63,740 bases of DNA from positions 1 to 63,740 of the forward strand of contig CAXBLG010000013.1 in NCBI GenBank assembly GCA_963976395.1, given 5' to 3'. This document shows positions 17,759 through 26,795 of this stretch, piece by piece (the stretch's first letter is position 1; every line of letters starts with the position of its first letter). The notes beneath the pieces were generated by a model. That model ran no database searches. It had not been told where the DNA came from and worked only from the letters and a program-made list of their open reading frames with translations. The position numbers and the translations under genes are program-made. Origin of the DNA: UBA11612 sp963976395 (GTDB taxonomy: Bacteria; Pseudomonadota; Alphaproteobacteria; Rhodospirillales; Rhodospirillaceae).

Positions 17759-19616
17759 AGTCGGCAGTGGCCAATTCAGGCCCGGGCTTTTGCACGCCAA
17801 AGACATACATGCCTGAAAATGTGTCGGGGTTTTCTTGCTCGAAGATTGCCCAGTTTTCGAGATTGTCGCCCCGTGGGTCGTTCGGAAAACGCGTATGGTA
17901 GGCCTTCAACGGCTTATTGGACCTGAATCGGAATCCTAAGAAACGTAAACCCAGATTCTCAAGCGCGGTTTGTAGTTCGGGCAGAGTGTAAGCGCATTCC
18001 TGTACGTGAAAAATAAGATCGCGAAGCATGGAAGACGTGTAAAAATCAACGAATCTGGTTATCTCCGAGTTCGCTAATATTTTTTCATCGTCATCGCGTA
18101 AGTCTGGCGGCTGCCTAATGGCTGAGAGTACGTCTCGTCGTATTTTTCGGATGCCATCCAGCGTTCCGTCATAACCTTTTCTTCTTGCATAGTTTCGCGT
18201 GGCTGCAACCCCGGATCTAGCGGTTTTGCTGTACAGGCCCACAGTCATAATGCCACCTGGCCTCAATGACTCTGTCAGGGCTCGCCATCCCGCTAAGGGA
18301 TCGGCCATATGATGCAAGACGCCAACGCAATCGATGATATCAAAACTCTGCTTGAGATGAGAAATATTCAAAATATCGCAAACCAGAAAGTTCACATTCC
18401 GGACGTTGAAAATTTCCATTTGACGCTTTGCGTACGCAAGGCTGGCCCGCGACAGATCAATGGCGGTGAGAGCCCAAGAGTAATAAGTGCTGGTCGCGCG
18501 AAGAATTTGTAAACCGGTGCCGCATCCGGCGATCAGGATTTCGGGTGTCGCTATCTGGTCAAGGCGGCTGAAATCAGCGGTTGGAAATTTGGCGCGCACA
18601 GCCTCTCTGAAGGGCTGCTTCGGAAGTTGGACATGTGCGATCCATCGCGGATAGGGATTTTCCTCATACTGTTGTTTTACCAGGGCCGACGTCTTATCCG
18701 ACACAAGAGTCACTTCGGGAATGCTCTGCGCGAGGCTGCGTTCCAATGCGGGCTCATGAATATGGCGCTGCACCAGGGTTGAAAAATCGTGCGGCGTATT
18801 TTCAGGATACGCTCGCGCCAATACGTCCGCCCACGGGTGCGACGAGATCGGTCCATAGCAGGCAAGAACGGAGGCCGGGAAGGGATCGGTCAGGGGGTCT
18901 TCGCTCAAGGCTTTCCCGAACCGATTGGCGAGTGCGTCGCACATCGTCAATTCGTCCGAGTCCTGCCAGTCAACATATTCAGCGAGAAAACACTGATCCG
19001 CCAGCGCCGCGCAAAAAACTCTATCCGATGGATGAATAGAGGTGGTGTCTTCAGTAAAAGTGCTGGTCAACAAGCGACGTCGTGCGCGCATAAGTAGGGG
19101 CTCTAAGGCGAAGGATTTTACGAGCCCGAGCCGCAAAATCGCCGTGAAGGCTGGATGCGCAAGCGCGTCGCGAACGTTGAGGGAGTCAAGCGCTAATGCG
19201 ATTGCTTCCTCATCGCCCCGCTCCGCCATATCCAGAGCGCTGGCAAAAGCCCCATCGTGCTTAAAGGCGCCGCGTACGAGGGCAAGCGCAACCGGCACAA
19301 AAGAAGAGTGAGTGAGAACGTTCGCCTCGAGTGCGCGTACAAACGCCGTTGTCATATCCCAGTCGTTTGGAATCGCTTTAATCAAAGTCAAAGTTCGAAT
19401 GAAGGGCTCGATGGTTTGGAGGCTGCGATCTCCCAGATTAAGCGCATCGCGAAGATGCATTAAGGCGGGCGCGACCTCGTAGGAAATTGGCGCGCCTTCA
19501 ACGATCCCGATGGAGTTCAGCAAAAGGTTGCCCAAGGCCGCATGGGCCTCGGCAGAGTCGGGGGCGCTTGCAAGAAAGGTGCGCAGGCCGGATTCATCGT
19601 GAGGAAGAGGAGGCAT
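17745..19616 (-). CDS. class I SAM-dependent methyltransferase with long helical N-terminal region
   Basis: The protein has about 623 residues. The C-terminal half holds a Rossmann methyltransferase fold: 'EILIAGCGTGLQIL' is the SAM-binding motif I, 'LTAIDLSRASLAYAK' follows, and 'FDIIDCVGVLHHMADP' is motif IV/V of the ubiE-like Methyltransf_11/25 group. The first roughly 320 residues are Ala/Leu-rich and helical; 'DSAEAHAALGNLLLNS' looks like a TPR repeat, suggesting a protein or glycan partner. ATG 19616 was chosen because 'PPLPHDESGLRTFLASAPDSAEAHAALG' starts there; a GTG at 19706 would add 30 residues. Substrate is unknown. It is convergent with the patatin-like gene. Confidence 0.8.
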   Translation of the reverse strand: MPPLPHDESGLRTFLASAPDSAEAHAALGNLLLNSIGIVEGAPISYEVAPALMHLRDALNLGDRSLQTIEPFIRTLTLIKAIPNDWDMTTAFVRALEANVLTHSSFVPVALALVRGAFKHDGAFASALDMAERGDEEAIALALDSLNVRDALAHPAFTAILRLGLVKSFALEPLLMRARRRLLTSTFTEDTTSIHPSDRVFCAALADQCFLAEYVDWQDSDELTMCDALANRFGKALSEDPLTDPFPASVLACYGPISSHPWADVLARAYPENTPHDFSTLVQRHIHEPALERSLAQSIPEVTLVSDKTSALVKQQYEENPYPRWIAHVQLPKQPFREAVRAKFPTADFSRLDQIATPEILIAGCGTGLQILRATSTYYSWALTAIDLSRASLAYAKRQMEIFNVRNVNFLVCDILNISHLKQSFDIIDCVGVLHHMADPLAGWRALTESLRPGGIMTVGLYSKTARSGVAATRNYARRKGYDGTLDGIRKIRRDVLSAIRQPPDLRDDDEKILANSEITRFVDFYTSSMLRDLIFHVQECAYTLPELQTALENLGLRFLGFRFRSNKPLKAYHTRFPNDPRGDNLENWAIFEQENPDTFSGMYVFGVQKPGPELATADSTSL

Positions 19617-19858
19617 CGATACCTGGAGGTGGGAGGACGCTAAGTCGACGTCTATAGGGAGGGGGGAGCATGTGGTCAACGCGGCAATACTTTTGGCCGT
19701 TCGCACGTTTGACAGCGCACACGTGTCGTACCACCTTTAGACCGCATTCTCAGATAGCGTGATATTTGCGTGTTCAATCTAAGCAAATGCGAGGGCGCGT
19801 GGCAGAAAATTTGGGGCTGTGTCGGATGAGCGGATCGGCTGAGAAGGGGTGGCGTAAA

Positions 19859-20662
19859 ATGAAGCAGATTCTTTCAAAGCTCGGTCTACTATTAATAGTG
19901 CCTGGTACTATTACTTTGCCCAGCGCGGCTTTGGCCCAAGACTCTTTTGCCGATGCCTTCTGGCAGTACCGGGCCAGCACGGGAATTGATGTCAGTTCCG
20001 GCTATTACGGCGCACGCGAACGCACCACGATCGTTTATGTGCCCGCCACGCTCCAGGCCGCCAAGGGCCCATGGACGGCACGCGCGGTATTTTCATATCT
20101 GGAAGTTTCTGGACCGGCACTCCTGATCGACGGATCGTCGGCCGGTGAGTCACTTGGTGTGCGCACTTCAGGAAAGGCGGATGGACCGGGCGATATCAAT
20201 CTGTATGCAAGTTACTCGTTTGAATCGCTTTACGACCGCGGATTGTTCATCGATCTCACCGGACGGGTGAAAGCACCCACCGCCAGCTTTAATAAGGGGT
20301 TGGGGACAGGGGCGTGGGACTTCGCCGTACAATTAGATGCCGCGCAGGCCATCGGCGACTTCGTTCCCTTTGCCACTCTTGGCTATAAATTTAGCGGCGA
20401 CCCAACCGGCTTCGCATTACGTAACGTGGTGTATGGCAGTGCCGGGGCGCAGTACTCCCTAAACGACACTATTACCTTCGGCGCATACTACGATATTCGC
20501 CAATCCGCCATTCGCGGTGCCGCGACACCGCAAGAAGGCACCGGTTATGTGAACGTGCGACTGAGCGATGATTGGTCATTGCTGGCTTATGGCGTGAAAG
20601 GCTTCTCGGACAATAGCCCCACGGTCGGCGGCGGTTTGTCCATCACTTACAGGTGGCGCTGA
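19859..20662 (+). CDS. outer-membrane beta-barrel protein, transporter-like
   Basis: This 267-residue protein has a clear Sec signal peptide (MKQILSKLGLLLIVPG..., cut after 'SAALA' near residue 26). The rest alternates polar and hydrophobic residues with many aromatic strand ends. It finishes with 'GGGLSITYRWR', typical of small barrels in the phenol-degradation MetA-like 'transporter' group, though the usual last residue Phe is replaced by Arg after Trp. Tracts such as 'GPGDINLYASYSF' and 'GYVNVRLSDDWSLLAYGVKG' fit strands with turns. No substrate can be assigned. It is divergent from the methyltransferase gene; the 240-base gap contains a TTGACA at about 19709 but no convincing -10 partner. 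Confidence 0.65.
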   Translation: MKQILSKLGLLLIVPGTITLPSAALAQDSFADAFWQYRASTGIDVSSGYYGARERTTIVYVPATLQAAKGPWTARAVFSYLEVSGPALLIDGSSAGESLGVRTSGKADGPGDINLYASYSFESLYDRGLFIDLTGRVKAPTASFNKGLGTGAWDFAVQLDAAQAIGDFVPFATLGYKFSGDPTGFALRNVVYGSAGAQYSLNDTITFGAYYDIRQSAIRGAATPQEGTGYVNVRLSDDWSLLAYGVKGFSDNSPTVGGGLSITYRWR

Positions 20663-20675
20663 TCACGGCTGCTCT

Positions 20676-20724
20676 AAAAAAGGTTTACCGCCGGCGATTC
20701 AATTTTTTTCGAAATCGCCGGCGG
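20676..20724 (-). terminator. intrinsic terminator of the GNAT gene
   Basis: Arms CCGCCGGCGATT (20688-20699) and AATCGCCGGCGG (20713-20724) are perfectly complementary with a 13-base loop. Read leftwards the stem is followed within a few bases by a run of six T (20676-20681 on the plus strand reads AAAAAA). It sits between convergent genes and so ends the leftward GNAT transcript. Confidence 0.75.
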
Positions 20725-20734
20725 CCCGAAAAAC

Positions 20735-21202
20735 CTACTTAATAAACCGCACCATCGGGATGCCGTAAGCTGGGTCGACGAAGTGATGATCAAGCGTCCA
20801 GCCGTTCTTCTCGTAAAACTGATTCGCTTGCGCATTGTCGCGAAAGCTATCTAAAGCCAAGCGCGGATACGTCGCAAAAAGTCGCCGCTCTGCGTCCTTC
20901 AGAAGAGCCGCACCAATCCCTGTTCGATGATAAGCTAGCGCAACCATCATCAAATCCACCGTGTTGTCCTTGGTTGCATAAACACCGACAACTTCATCGC
21001 TTTGCATGGCGATCACACAGTGGTTGTTTCGATCTCGGTAATAAGCCGGTACAGCGCCGCTGGCGACATAGCCTTCAACGCTTTCCCGCCCGATAACCGC
21101 AGGGTATTTGGCAAGAATGGTGTGATGTGACAGTTCCGTAAGAACTTCCACGTCATCCGGTACGGCTGCGCGAAGTTCGATTGTATTCAAATTGTGAGAC
21201 AA
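20735..21202 (-). CDS. GNAT family N-acetyltransferase
   Basis: This 155-residue acetyl-CoA-dependent acetyltransferase has the GNAT core: 'IELRAAVPDDVEVLTEL' at the N-terminus, the acetyl-CoA pyrophosphate loop 'YHRTGIGAALLKDAERR' (R/Q-x-x-G-x-G/A form) and the C-terminal 'NQFYEKNGWTLDHHF'. The substrate cannot be inferred; small amines or protein N-termini are usual. The only sensible start is TTG 21202, with AGGA about 12 bases before it. It is a single gene closed by a strong terminator. Confidence 0.88.
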   Translation of the reverse strand: MSHNLNTIELRAAVPDDVEVLTELSHHTILAKYPAVIGRESVEGYVASGAVPAYYRDRNNHCVIAMQSDEVVGVYATKDNTVDLMMVALAYHRTGIGAALLKDAERRLFATYPRLALDSFRDNAQANQFYEKNGWTLDHHFVDPAYGIPMVRFIK

Positions 21203-21270
21203 TGGTCTGATCCTGACATGGCAAAAAGAGCGACGGCCAAGCGGCGTCGCTGGAAATTTTCACATGGTAT

Positions 21271-21289
21271 CGTCCGTTAAATACGGACG
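21271..21289. repeat. 7-base inverted repeat in the GNAT/DUF3750 gap
   Basis: CGTCCGT and ACGGACG are perfect arms around TAAAT. The repeat lies 69 bases upstream of the leftward GNAT start and about 190 bases before the rightward DUF3750 gene. It could be an operator or an RNA hairpin. Nothing else stands out in this 275-base gap. Confidence 0.35.
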
Positions 21290-21477
21290 CGGCAGGTCAG
21301 GACTCTAAGAAAAGGCGCATAAACGCTCCAAAATTGCGTTCTCTGTTTATACTCCGCAGACCTTTATGTAAAATAATAGGTCGGTGTTCTCGCATTTTAG
21401 TCCGCACGGAACTCAATTTGCCTCGCGCCCGTAAAATACCTACTTTCGTTTGGCCTAATTTTTTTGCCCGGTAAACC

Positions 21478-22299
21478 ATGCCTAAACTCATTCCTCGCTT
21501 TTTAAGCGGCCTTGCGGTCGTCCTCACAGTACTGTTGGCAGGCCCTTTGTTGTTGATGGCGTTTGATACAGACGTCCAGGCCAGCGACTGGCGCACGGCC
21601 AGCTCCGACCCGGTCGGCTGGGCGCCGGACCCAAAAGTGTACAAGCCGGCCGTTGTGCAAGCGTACTGTGCGCCGGCTGTCAGTTGGCGGGGGGCTTTCG
21701 GTGATCATTGCTGGGTCGCAGGAAAACCCGAAGGCGCCTCATCTTATCGGCGTTATGAAGTGATCGGTTTTAGACTGCGCCGGAACGGCACGTCCCTTGT
21801 CGAAACTGAAACACCTACGCCTGATCGGGAATGGTACGGCTCGGCTCCAAAGCTGGTTCGGGATATCCGCGGCCCCGAGGCAGAAGCCGTTATCGCCGCC
21901 CTTCCTATGGCCGTCGCAGCCTATCCCAATGCGAAAACCTATCGGGTATGGCCGGGTCCCAACAGCAATACCTTCATTGCCCATATCGCCCGCGAAATTC
22001 CCGAATTCGGTCTTGCGCTGCCCGGTAAAGCACTTGGCAAAGATTACATGGGTTGGAAGGTAATCGCTGCGGCGCCCAGCGGTACAGGTTTTCAGGTTTC
22101 TCTTGGTGGTCTCTTCGGTGTTTTGTTGGCGGCGAAGGAAGGGTTCGAGCTCAATATCCTCGGCCTTGTTGTCGGCGCGAACCCGATGGATCTTGCGATT
22201 ACCCTTCCCGGCATCGGCCGCATCCCGGCCAAAGCCGACTGGACTGATGGGGCGAGCTTTACTGGGCAAGTCGCTGAGGACGTGACACCTACGCCATAG
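21478..22299 (+). CDS. DUF3750 domain protein, membrane-anchored
   Basis: This 273-residue protein matches DUF3750 through 'YPNAKTYRVWPGPNSNTFIAHIAREIPEFGLALP' followed by 'GKDYMGWK'. The pattern Pro-Gly-Pro-Asn-Ser-Asn-Thr-Phe is the family hallmark. The N-terminal hydrophobic segment at residues 8-28 is a signal anchor, so the domain is probably periplasmic; 'SLGGLFGVLLAAKEGFELNILGLVVGANP' near the end is another hydrophobic patch. The Asn, His and Cys spacing recalls papain-like DUF families, but no reaction is established. Single rightward gene with a thioesterase gene convergent 10 bases downstream. Confidence 0.8.
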   Translation: MPKLIPRFLSGLAVVLTVLLAGPLLLMAFDTDVQASDWRTASSDPVGWAPDPKVYKPAVVQAYCAPAVSWRGAFGDHCWVAGKPEGASSYRRYEVIGFRLRRNGTSLVETETPTPDREWYGSAPKLVRDIRGPEAEAVIAALPMAVAAYPNAKTYRVWPGPNSNTFIAHIAREIPEFGLALPGKALGKDYMGWKVIAAAPSGTGFQVSLGGLFGVLLAAKEGFELNILGLVVGANPMDLAITLPGIGRIPAKADWTDGASFTGQVAEDVTPTP

Positions 22300-22309
22300 G
22301 GGGTCTGCC

Positions 22310-22759
22310 CTAGTGGTGAAGGCCTTCGCGTTCCTCTAGCGTCATAAGCGTACCCGTCATTGTCGCAATAAGCTTTTCTTTGGAGTCAGTAATGGCGTAA
22401 GCGGCTGCTTCGCAGACTGTTACCGTGCGGCCCGGTTTGACGACGCGGCCCCGGAAGGCGATCAGATCGCCCTTTGCTGGGGCAAGAAAGTTGATCTTAA
22501 ATTCAATGGTAAGCACAGCCGTATCGGCGCTCATCAGCGAAAACCCCGCGTAACCACACGCGCTATCAAGACCGGTCGAAATGATCCCGCCATGAATAAA
22601 GCCATGTTGCTGCGTGAGATCTTTGCGGTAGGGCATAGTCAATTCAATTTGACCGGGCTCTAGTTTTGAGACGCTAATGCCCAGGGTATGCATCGCCGTC
22701 TGTCGATCAAAGCTAGCTTTTACGCGAGCGTGATAGTCGGTATCTTGTGGTTCAAACAT
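22310..22759 (-). CDS. PaaI-type hotdog thioesterase
   Basis: A 149-residue single hotdog-fold protein. The signature 'QHGFIHGGIISTGLDSACGYAG' (HGG followed by an acidic residue in the long helix) places it in the PaaI/YigI acyl-CoA thioesterase group, which hydrolyses acyl- or aryl-CoA in the cytoplasm. 'EFKINFLAPAKGDLIAFRGRVVKPGRTVTVCEA' is the typical second half. It lies 18 bases after the secreted hypothetical protein on the same strand, so they may share an mRNA. Confidence 0.88.
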   Translation of the reverse strand: MFEPQDTDYHARVKASFDRQTAMHTLGISVSKLEPGQIELTMPYRKDLTQQHGFIHGGIISTGLDSACGYAGFSLMSADTAVLTIEFKINFLAPAKGDLIAFRGRVVKPGRTVTVCEAAAYAITDSKEKLIATMTGTLMTLEEREGLHH

Positions 22760-22777
22760 AAGAATTACCGGTTCTTT

Positions 22778-23455
22778 TTATTGAAATGGAACGGTGATCA
22801 GATATGCCAGTTCCGATCCACCCGCGCCACGATCAAATATAAACGGTAAGCTTCGGTTTATCCGACTGGCCTCGGGCGAATATCCCAGATCGGCATTGGT
22901 AACCCCGGGGGCGTAAATCATATAATGGCCGGGAAAGGCCGTGCGTGTGATCTCGCCGGTTTCGGCATCGACATCCACGTCACCCACCAACATATAAGCA
23001 ATGCCGGTACGTTTCGGTCGGTGATAACGTCCCTCTCGAAATCCCGTTTCAATATCTTCATGTATGTCCTCTGCGGACTTTCCGGCAGCAAGAAGTTCGC
23101 CAACGCGCAGCATCACCGGAACGTAACTTGTACGCCCCTCGGCATCCCAGCAGGTTGGCTTAAAGGACCGGCCGCCGTACAGAAAACCGTCACGGTTCAC
23201 CAGGCATGTAAAGTCGTTGAGGCCGTCTCGGAATTTTGTGAAGCCGTTTTTCCCGTATACATAGACCGTTGCGCCGGCGCGCAAGTGTAGCGGTGCGGCC
23301 GACAGCGCCAGATCAGCTTCAATGTCGGGCGGCAGAACAATATTTAAAATGGCGCGTGTATCACGCACGTCCTCGGCGCAGGCTGTGCCCAATCCTAATG
23401 AAAGCGCTACTGCAAGGACGAGACGTAAATATTTAGGGTATCCTTGTGTCCTCAT
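22778..23455 (-). CDS. secreted hypothetical protein
   Basis: I do not recognise the family. The roughly 225-residue product starts with a convincing signal peptide (MRTQGYPKYLRLVLAVALSLGLGTACA). ATG 23455 is preferred over 23476 because it puts the positive residues at the very start. A cysteine follows at the cleavage region ('GTACAED'), so a lipoprotein is possible but the lipobox is poor. Mature features are 'ATVYVYGKNGFTKFRDGLNDFTCLVNRDG', two further Cys-containing turns, and a tail with 'FPGHYMIYAPGVTNADLGYSPEASRINRSLPFIFDRG'. It is upstream of the thioesterase gene and divergent from the ABC-F gene. Confidence 0.7.
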   Translation of the reverse strand: MRTQGYPKYLRLVLAVALSLGLGTACAEDVRDTRAILNIVLPPDIEADLALSAAPLHLRAGATVYVYGKNGFTKFRDGLNDFTCLVNRDGFLYGGRSFKPTCWDAEGRTSYVPVMLRVGELLAAGKSAEDIHEDIETGFREGRYHRPKRTGIAYMLVGDVDVDAETGEITRTAFPGHYMIYAPGVTNADLGYSPEASRINRSLPFIFDRGAGGSELAYLITVPFQ

Positions 23456-23542
23456 AGGTGTAGGCCTCCACGCCACCGGGTTCGTCGCAGTATATCATGC
23501 CGGTTTGAAAAATCGGGCAGACCATCACCCGGTAATGATGCT

Positions 23543-25375
23543 ATGACCCCCGCCATGGCTGCTCCTCTTCTCCTTCTTCGCGACGTTCACCTGACCTTCG
23601 GCGGCCCGCCGCTCCTCACCGGGGCGGAGTTCTCTGTCGGTGTGGGCGAGCGATTGTGCCTTGTTGGTCGCAATGGCTCGGGCAAGTCGACCTTGCTGAA
23701 AGTCGCGGCCGGTCTCATAGAACCCGATACCGGCGAACGCGCTTTGCAGCACGGCACCTCGGTGCGCTACTTGCCGCAAGAGCCCGACTTTACGGGCTTC
23801 GAGTCCGCACTTGCCTATGTGGAAGCCGGGCTCGGCCCTCACGATGAGCCCTACCGCGCGCGTTATCTTCTTGAGCAGTTTGGCCTGACAGGCGAAGAGT
23901 CTCCGGAAACTCTGTCCGGCGGCGAGGCGCGGCGCTGTGCCCTTGCCCGGGTGCTCGCGCCCGAACCCGACATTCTTCTGCTCGACGAGCCGACCAACCA
24001 TCTCGATCTTCCGGCCATCGAGTGGCTGGAGAGTGAGCTCAAGGGGCTGCGGTCGGCGCTTGTTATTATCAGCCACGATAGACGTTTTCTCTCGAACCTC
24101 TCGCGGACCACTGCTTGGCTCGACCGGGGCACGGTCCGCAGCTTCGACCGGGGTTTCTCCGAGTTTGAGACGTTGCGTGACGAGTTGCTTGAGCAAGAAG
24201 AACTGGCGCAACACAAACTCGACCGTAAAATTGCGCGCGAGGAAGACTGGGTACGCTACGGCGTGTCTGGACGGCGCAAACGTAATGTTCGCCGCATGGG
24301 CCAGCTTCACGAGTTGCGTCAAGCGCGCCGCGAATATCGCGGGGCCACCGGCAATGTTGTCATGGCCGCCGCCGAAGCCGGAGTTGCGGCTAAGTTGATC
24401 GTCGAGGCTAAGGCGATTTCCAAGTCCTATGGTCCGCGCACGATTGTGAGCGATGTCACCGTCCGCATAGCGCGCGGCGACCGGATCGGCATAGTCGGCC
24501 CGAACGGTGCGGGTAAGACAACGCTACTCAATATGCTCACGGGTTTGCTGCCGCCGGACACCGGCACGGTCAAACTCGGTGCCAATATCCAGATGGTGAC
24601 TTTGGATCAGACGCGCGATTCGCTTGATCCGGCAATGACCCTCAGAGACGCTCTCACCGGAAATGACAGCGACATGGTGGCGGTCGGCGAGAACCGTAAG
24701 CATGTTATCGCCTATATGAAGGACTTTCTCTTCGGGCCCGAACAGGTGCGCACGCCCGTAGCTAAACTCTCGGGCGGCGAACGTGGGCGGCTGATGCTGG
24801 CCCGCGCCTTGGCAAAGTCATCGAACGTTCTGGTGCTCGACGAGCCGACCAACGATCTCGACCTAGAAACCCTCGATCTTTTACAAGAGATGCTGGCCGA
24901 CTATGCGGGCACAGTGCTTTTGGTCAGCCATGACCGCGATTTCTTGGACCGGGTCGTCACATCTGTGATCGCCTTTGAACAGGATGGACATTGGTTGACC
25001 TACGCGGGCGGGTACTCTGACATGGTCGCCCAACGCGGCCATGGTGTTGCGTCGCGCTCCAGCATGGACAAAGCAGAATCCAAACCTCAGGCGTCCAAGG
25101 TCAAATCGACCGCCCGTCCATCCATGCCTGCCGGTAAGCAAAAACTTGGATTCAAGGAAAAGCGCGCTCTTGAAACGCTTCCGGCGAAATTAGAGGCTCT
25201 GCGCGCCGATGTTGCGAAGCTTCAAGCAAAACTGGCAGATCCAGAGCTTTTTGCGCGTGATTCCGCGGCTTTTAACAAGACCGCCGCAGATCTTGATGCC
25301 GCGCTTTCAGCCATCTCAAAAGGCGAAGATGAGTGGCTTTCTTTAGAAATGCTACGCGAAGAGTTGCAAGGCTAG
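23543..25375 (+). CDS. uup: ABC-F ATPase, Uup-like
   Basis: This soluble protein of about 610 residues has two ABC ATPase domains and no membrane segments. Domain one has Walker A GRNGSGKST (about 42-50), signature LSGGEARRCALARVL and Walker B LLLDEPTNHLD. Domain two has GPNGAGKTT (about 319), LSGGERGRLMLARAL and VLDEPTNDLD. The catalytic Glu is present in both, and an arm-rich linker (Glu/Arg) lies between them. A C-terminal coiled coil ('LPAKLEALRADVAKLQAKL') points to the Uup branch, which acts on branched DNA and ribosomes. It starts at ATG 23543, or 23555 (MAAPLLLL). Confidence 0.92.
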   Translation: MTPAMAAPLLLLRDVHLTFGGPPLLTGAEFSVGVGERLCLVGRNGSGKSTLLKVAAGLIEPDTGERALQHGTSVRYLPQEPDFTGFESALAYVEAGLGPHDEPYRARYLLEQFGLTGEESPETLSGGEARRCALARVLAPEPDILLLDEPTNHLDLPAIEWLESELKGLRSALVIISHDRRFLSNLSRTTAWLDRGTVRSFDRGFSEFETLRDELLEQEELAQHKLDRKIAREEDWVRYGVSGRRKRNVRRMGQLHELRQARREYRGATGNVVMAAAEAGVAAKLIVEAKAISKSYGPRTIVSDVTVRIARGDRIGIVGPNGAGKTTLLNMLTGLLPPDTGTVKLGANIQMVTLDQTRDSLDPAMTLRDALTGNDSDMVAVGENRKHVIAYMKDFLFGPEQVRTPVAKLSGGERGRLMLARALAKSSNVLVLDEPTNDLDLETLDLLQEMLADYAGTVLLVSHDRDFLDRVVTSVIAFEQDGHWLTYAGGYSDMVAQRGHGVASRSSMDKAESKPQASKVKSTARPSMPAGKQKLGFKEKRALETLPAKLEALRADVAKLQAKLADPELFARDSAAFNKTAADLDAALSAISKGEDEWLSLEMLREELQG

Positions 25376-25552
25376 GGCGGGGCGCGGCGACCTTTTACAA
25401 AAATTTTCCAAAAGGTAAGCTGCGATATCCAGCGCCGTTAAATCCTTTTTCCATCGATGGACAGACGCGTCACTTTTCGTCAAGTTGAGCCGCCCCATAT
25501 AAGAACAGGGCCCGCCGGGCCATTTTGGGACACGTCCAACGGAGGGTACGAC

Positions 25553-26710
25553 ATGATAAACTCAAACGAAGGCCTATTTAGGCAGCCCCTTAAAGTCGCA
25601 ATCGCTGCGGGCTTAATGGTTGTTGGCCTGGCTGCGTGTTCGCAGGAAGAAGCGCCGCCGACCGCTGAAAAAGCGCAGGCACCGACTCAAATCGGCGGCC
25701 TCGATCAAACCGGCCCTTACGATGTGGTCGAAGGTTGGTTTAAGCCGGGTATTGAGGGCTGGGACCAGCCGGTCATTGCGGTCACGGTAGATAATGCAGA
25801 CCGCATTTTCATCGGCAACGCCGATCAGAAGGCCACACAGCCCAACTCACCTATGCTCAGTGCAGACGGCGCGGTGCTCGAAGAGCGCAGCACCACATCG
25901 CAAAAACCGGCGTCGGAAAAAACCCACGCTCATCAGATCATGGTTCTCAACGGCAACGGTGAGGTGATCGAGGATTGGAGCCAGTGGGACGACACCATCG
26001 TCATTCCCCACAATATCGAGATCAGCCCGTATGATCCGGAACGTCATCTCTGGGTGGTGGATCGCGACGATCATCAAATTCACAAGTTCACCAACGACGG
26101 CAAAGAGTTGGTGATGACTCTTGGCGAATCCGGCGTACCGGGCACGGACGAAAACCATTTCAATCGTCCCGCAGGCCTCGCCTTTTTGCCGGACGGCTCA
26201 TTTTACGTCGCCGATGGCTACGTCAATTCGCGTATCGTCAAGTTCGACAAAGACGGAAACTATCTCCTTGAATGGGGCTCAAAAGGCACCGGTCCCGGAC
26301 AGTTCAATCTTGTGCATTCAGTCACGATTGACAGCCAGCGCCGTATTTACGCCTCGGATCGGAGCAACCACCGCGTTCAGGTTTTTGATGAAAACGGCGC
26401 GTTCATCGCAGAATGGACAAATGTTGGGAGCCCGACGCGCGTTGTCGTCACCGAAGACAACGCGGTGTGGATCGCGGAAGCCGATTACAACCGAATTGCC
26501 AAGTTCGATCTGAACGGGCATTTGCAAACTTACTGGGGTGTGACCGGCGATGCGCCTGGCGCTATGGATAATCCGCACAGCTTTGCGGTTGATGAGAGCG
26601 GTAATCTTTATGTAGCCGATGCCTGGAACAACCGGGTGCAAAAGTTCACGCCGTCGGAACACGCCGACAAATCGCGGCTGATTGCTCCGGACTTTACGTT
26701 CACAAAGTAA
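25553..26710 (+). CDS. NHL-repeat beta-propeller lipoprotein
   Basis: A 385-residue exported lipoprotein. After a short polar start, 'VAIAAGLMVVGLAAC' ends in a lipobox with the acylated Cys. Six or so propeller blades follow, with repeated patterns such as 'FYVADGYVNSRIVKFDKDGNYL', 'IYASDRSNHRVQVFDENG' and 'LYVADAWNNRVQKF'. It resembles the lyase half of peptidylglycine alpha-amidating enzymes (PAL-like propellers), but bacterial members have no agreed function. ATG 25553 follows GGAGGGT. The upstream gap contains an imperfect ACCTTTT/AAAAGGT hairpin near 25391-25415 that may end the uup transcript. Confidence 0.85.
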   Translation: MINSNEGLFRQPLKVAIAAGLMVVGLAACSQEEAPPTAEKAQAPTQIGGLDQTGPYDVVEGWFKPGIEGWDQPVIAVTVDNADRIFIGNADQKATQPNSPMLSADGAVLEERSTTSQKPASEKTHAHQIMVLNGNGEVIEDWSQWDDTIVIPHNIEISPYDPERHLWVVDRDDHQIHKFTNDGKELVMTLGESGVPGTDENHFNRPAGLAFLPDGSFYVADGYVNSRIVKFDKDGNYLLEWGSKGTGPGQFNLVHSVTIDSQRRIYASDRSNHRVQVFDENGAFIAEWTNVGSPTRVVVTEDNAVWIAEADYNRIAKFDLNGHLQTYWGVTGDAPGAMDNPHSFAVDESGNLYVADAWNNRVQKFTPSEHADKSRLIAPDFTFTK

Positions 26711-26795
26711 ACGACGGGATTTGATTTTAGACGATGCGGCGGCTCCAATAAGCCTTTGGCGCCGTCGCACCGTTTGTTCTTGTCGCCGCTAAAGC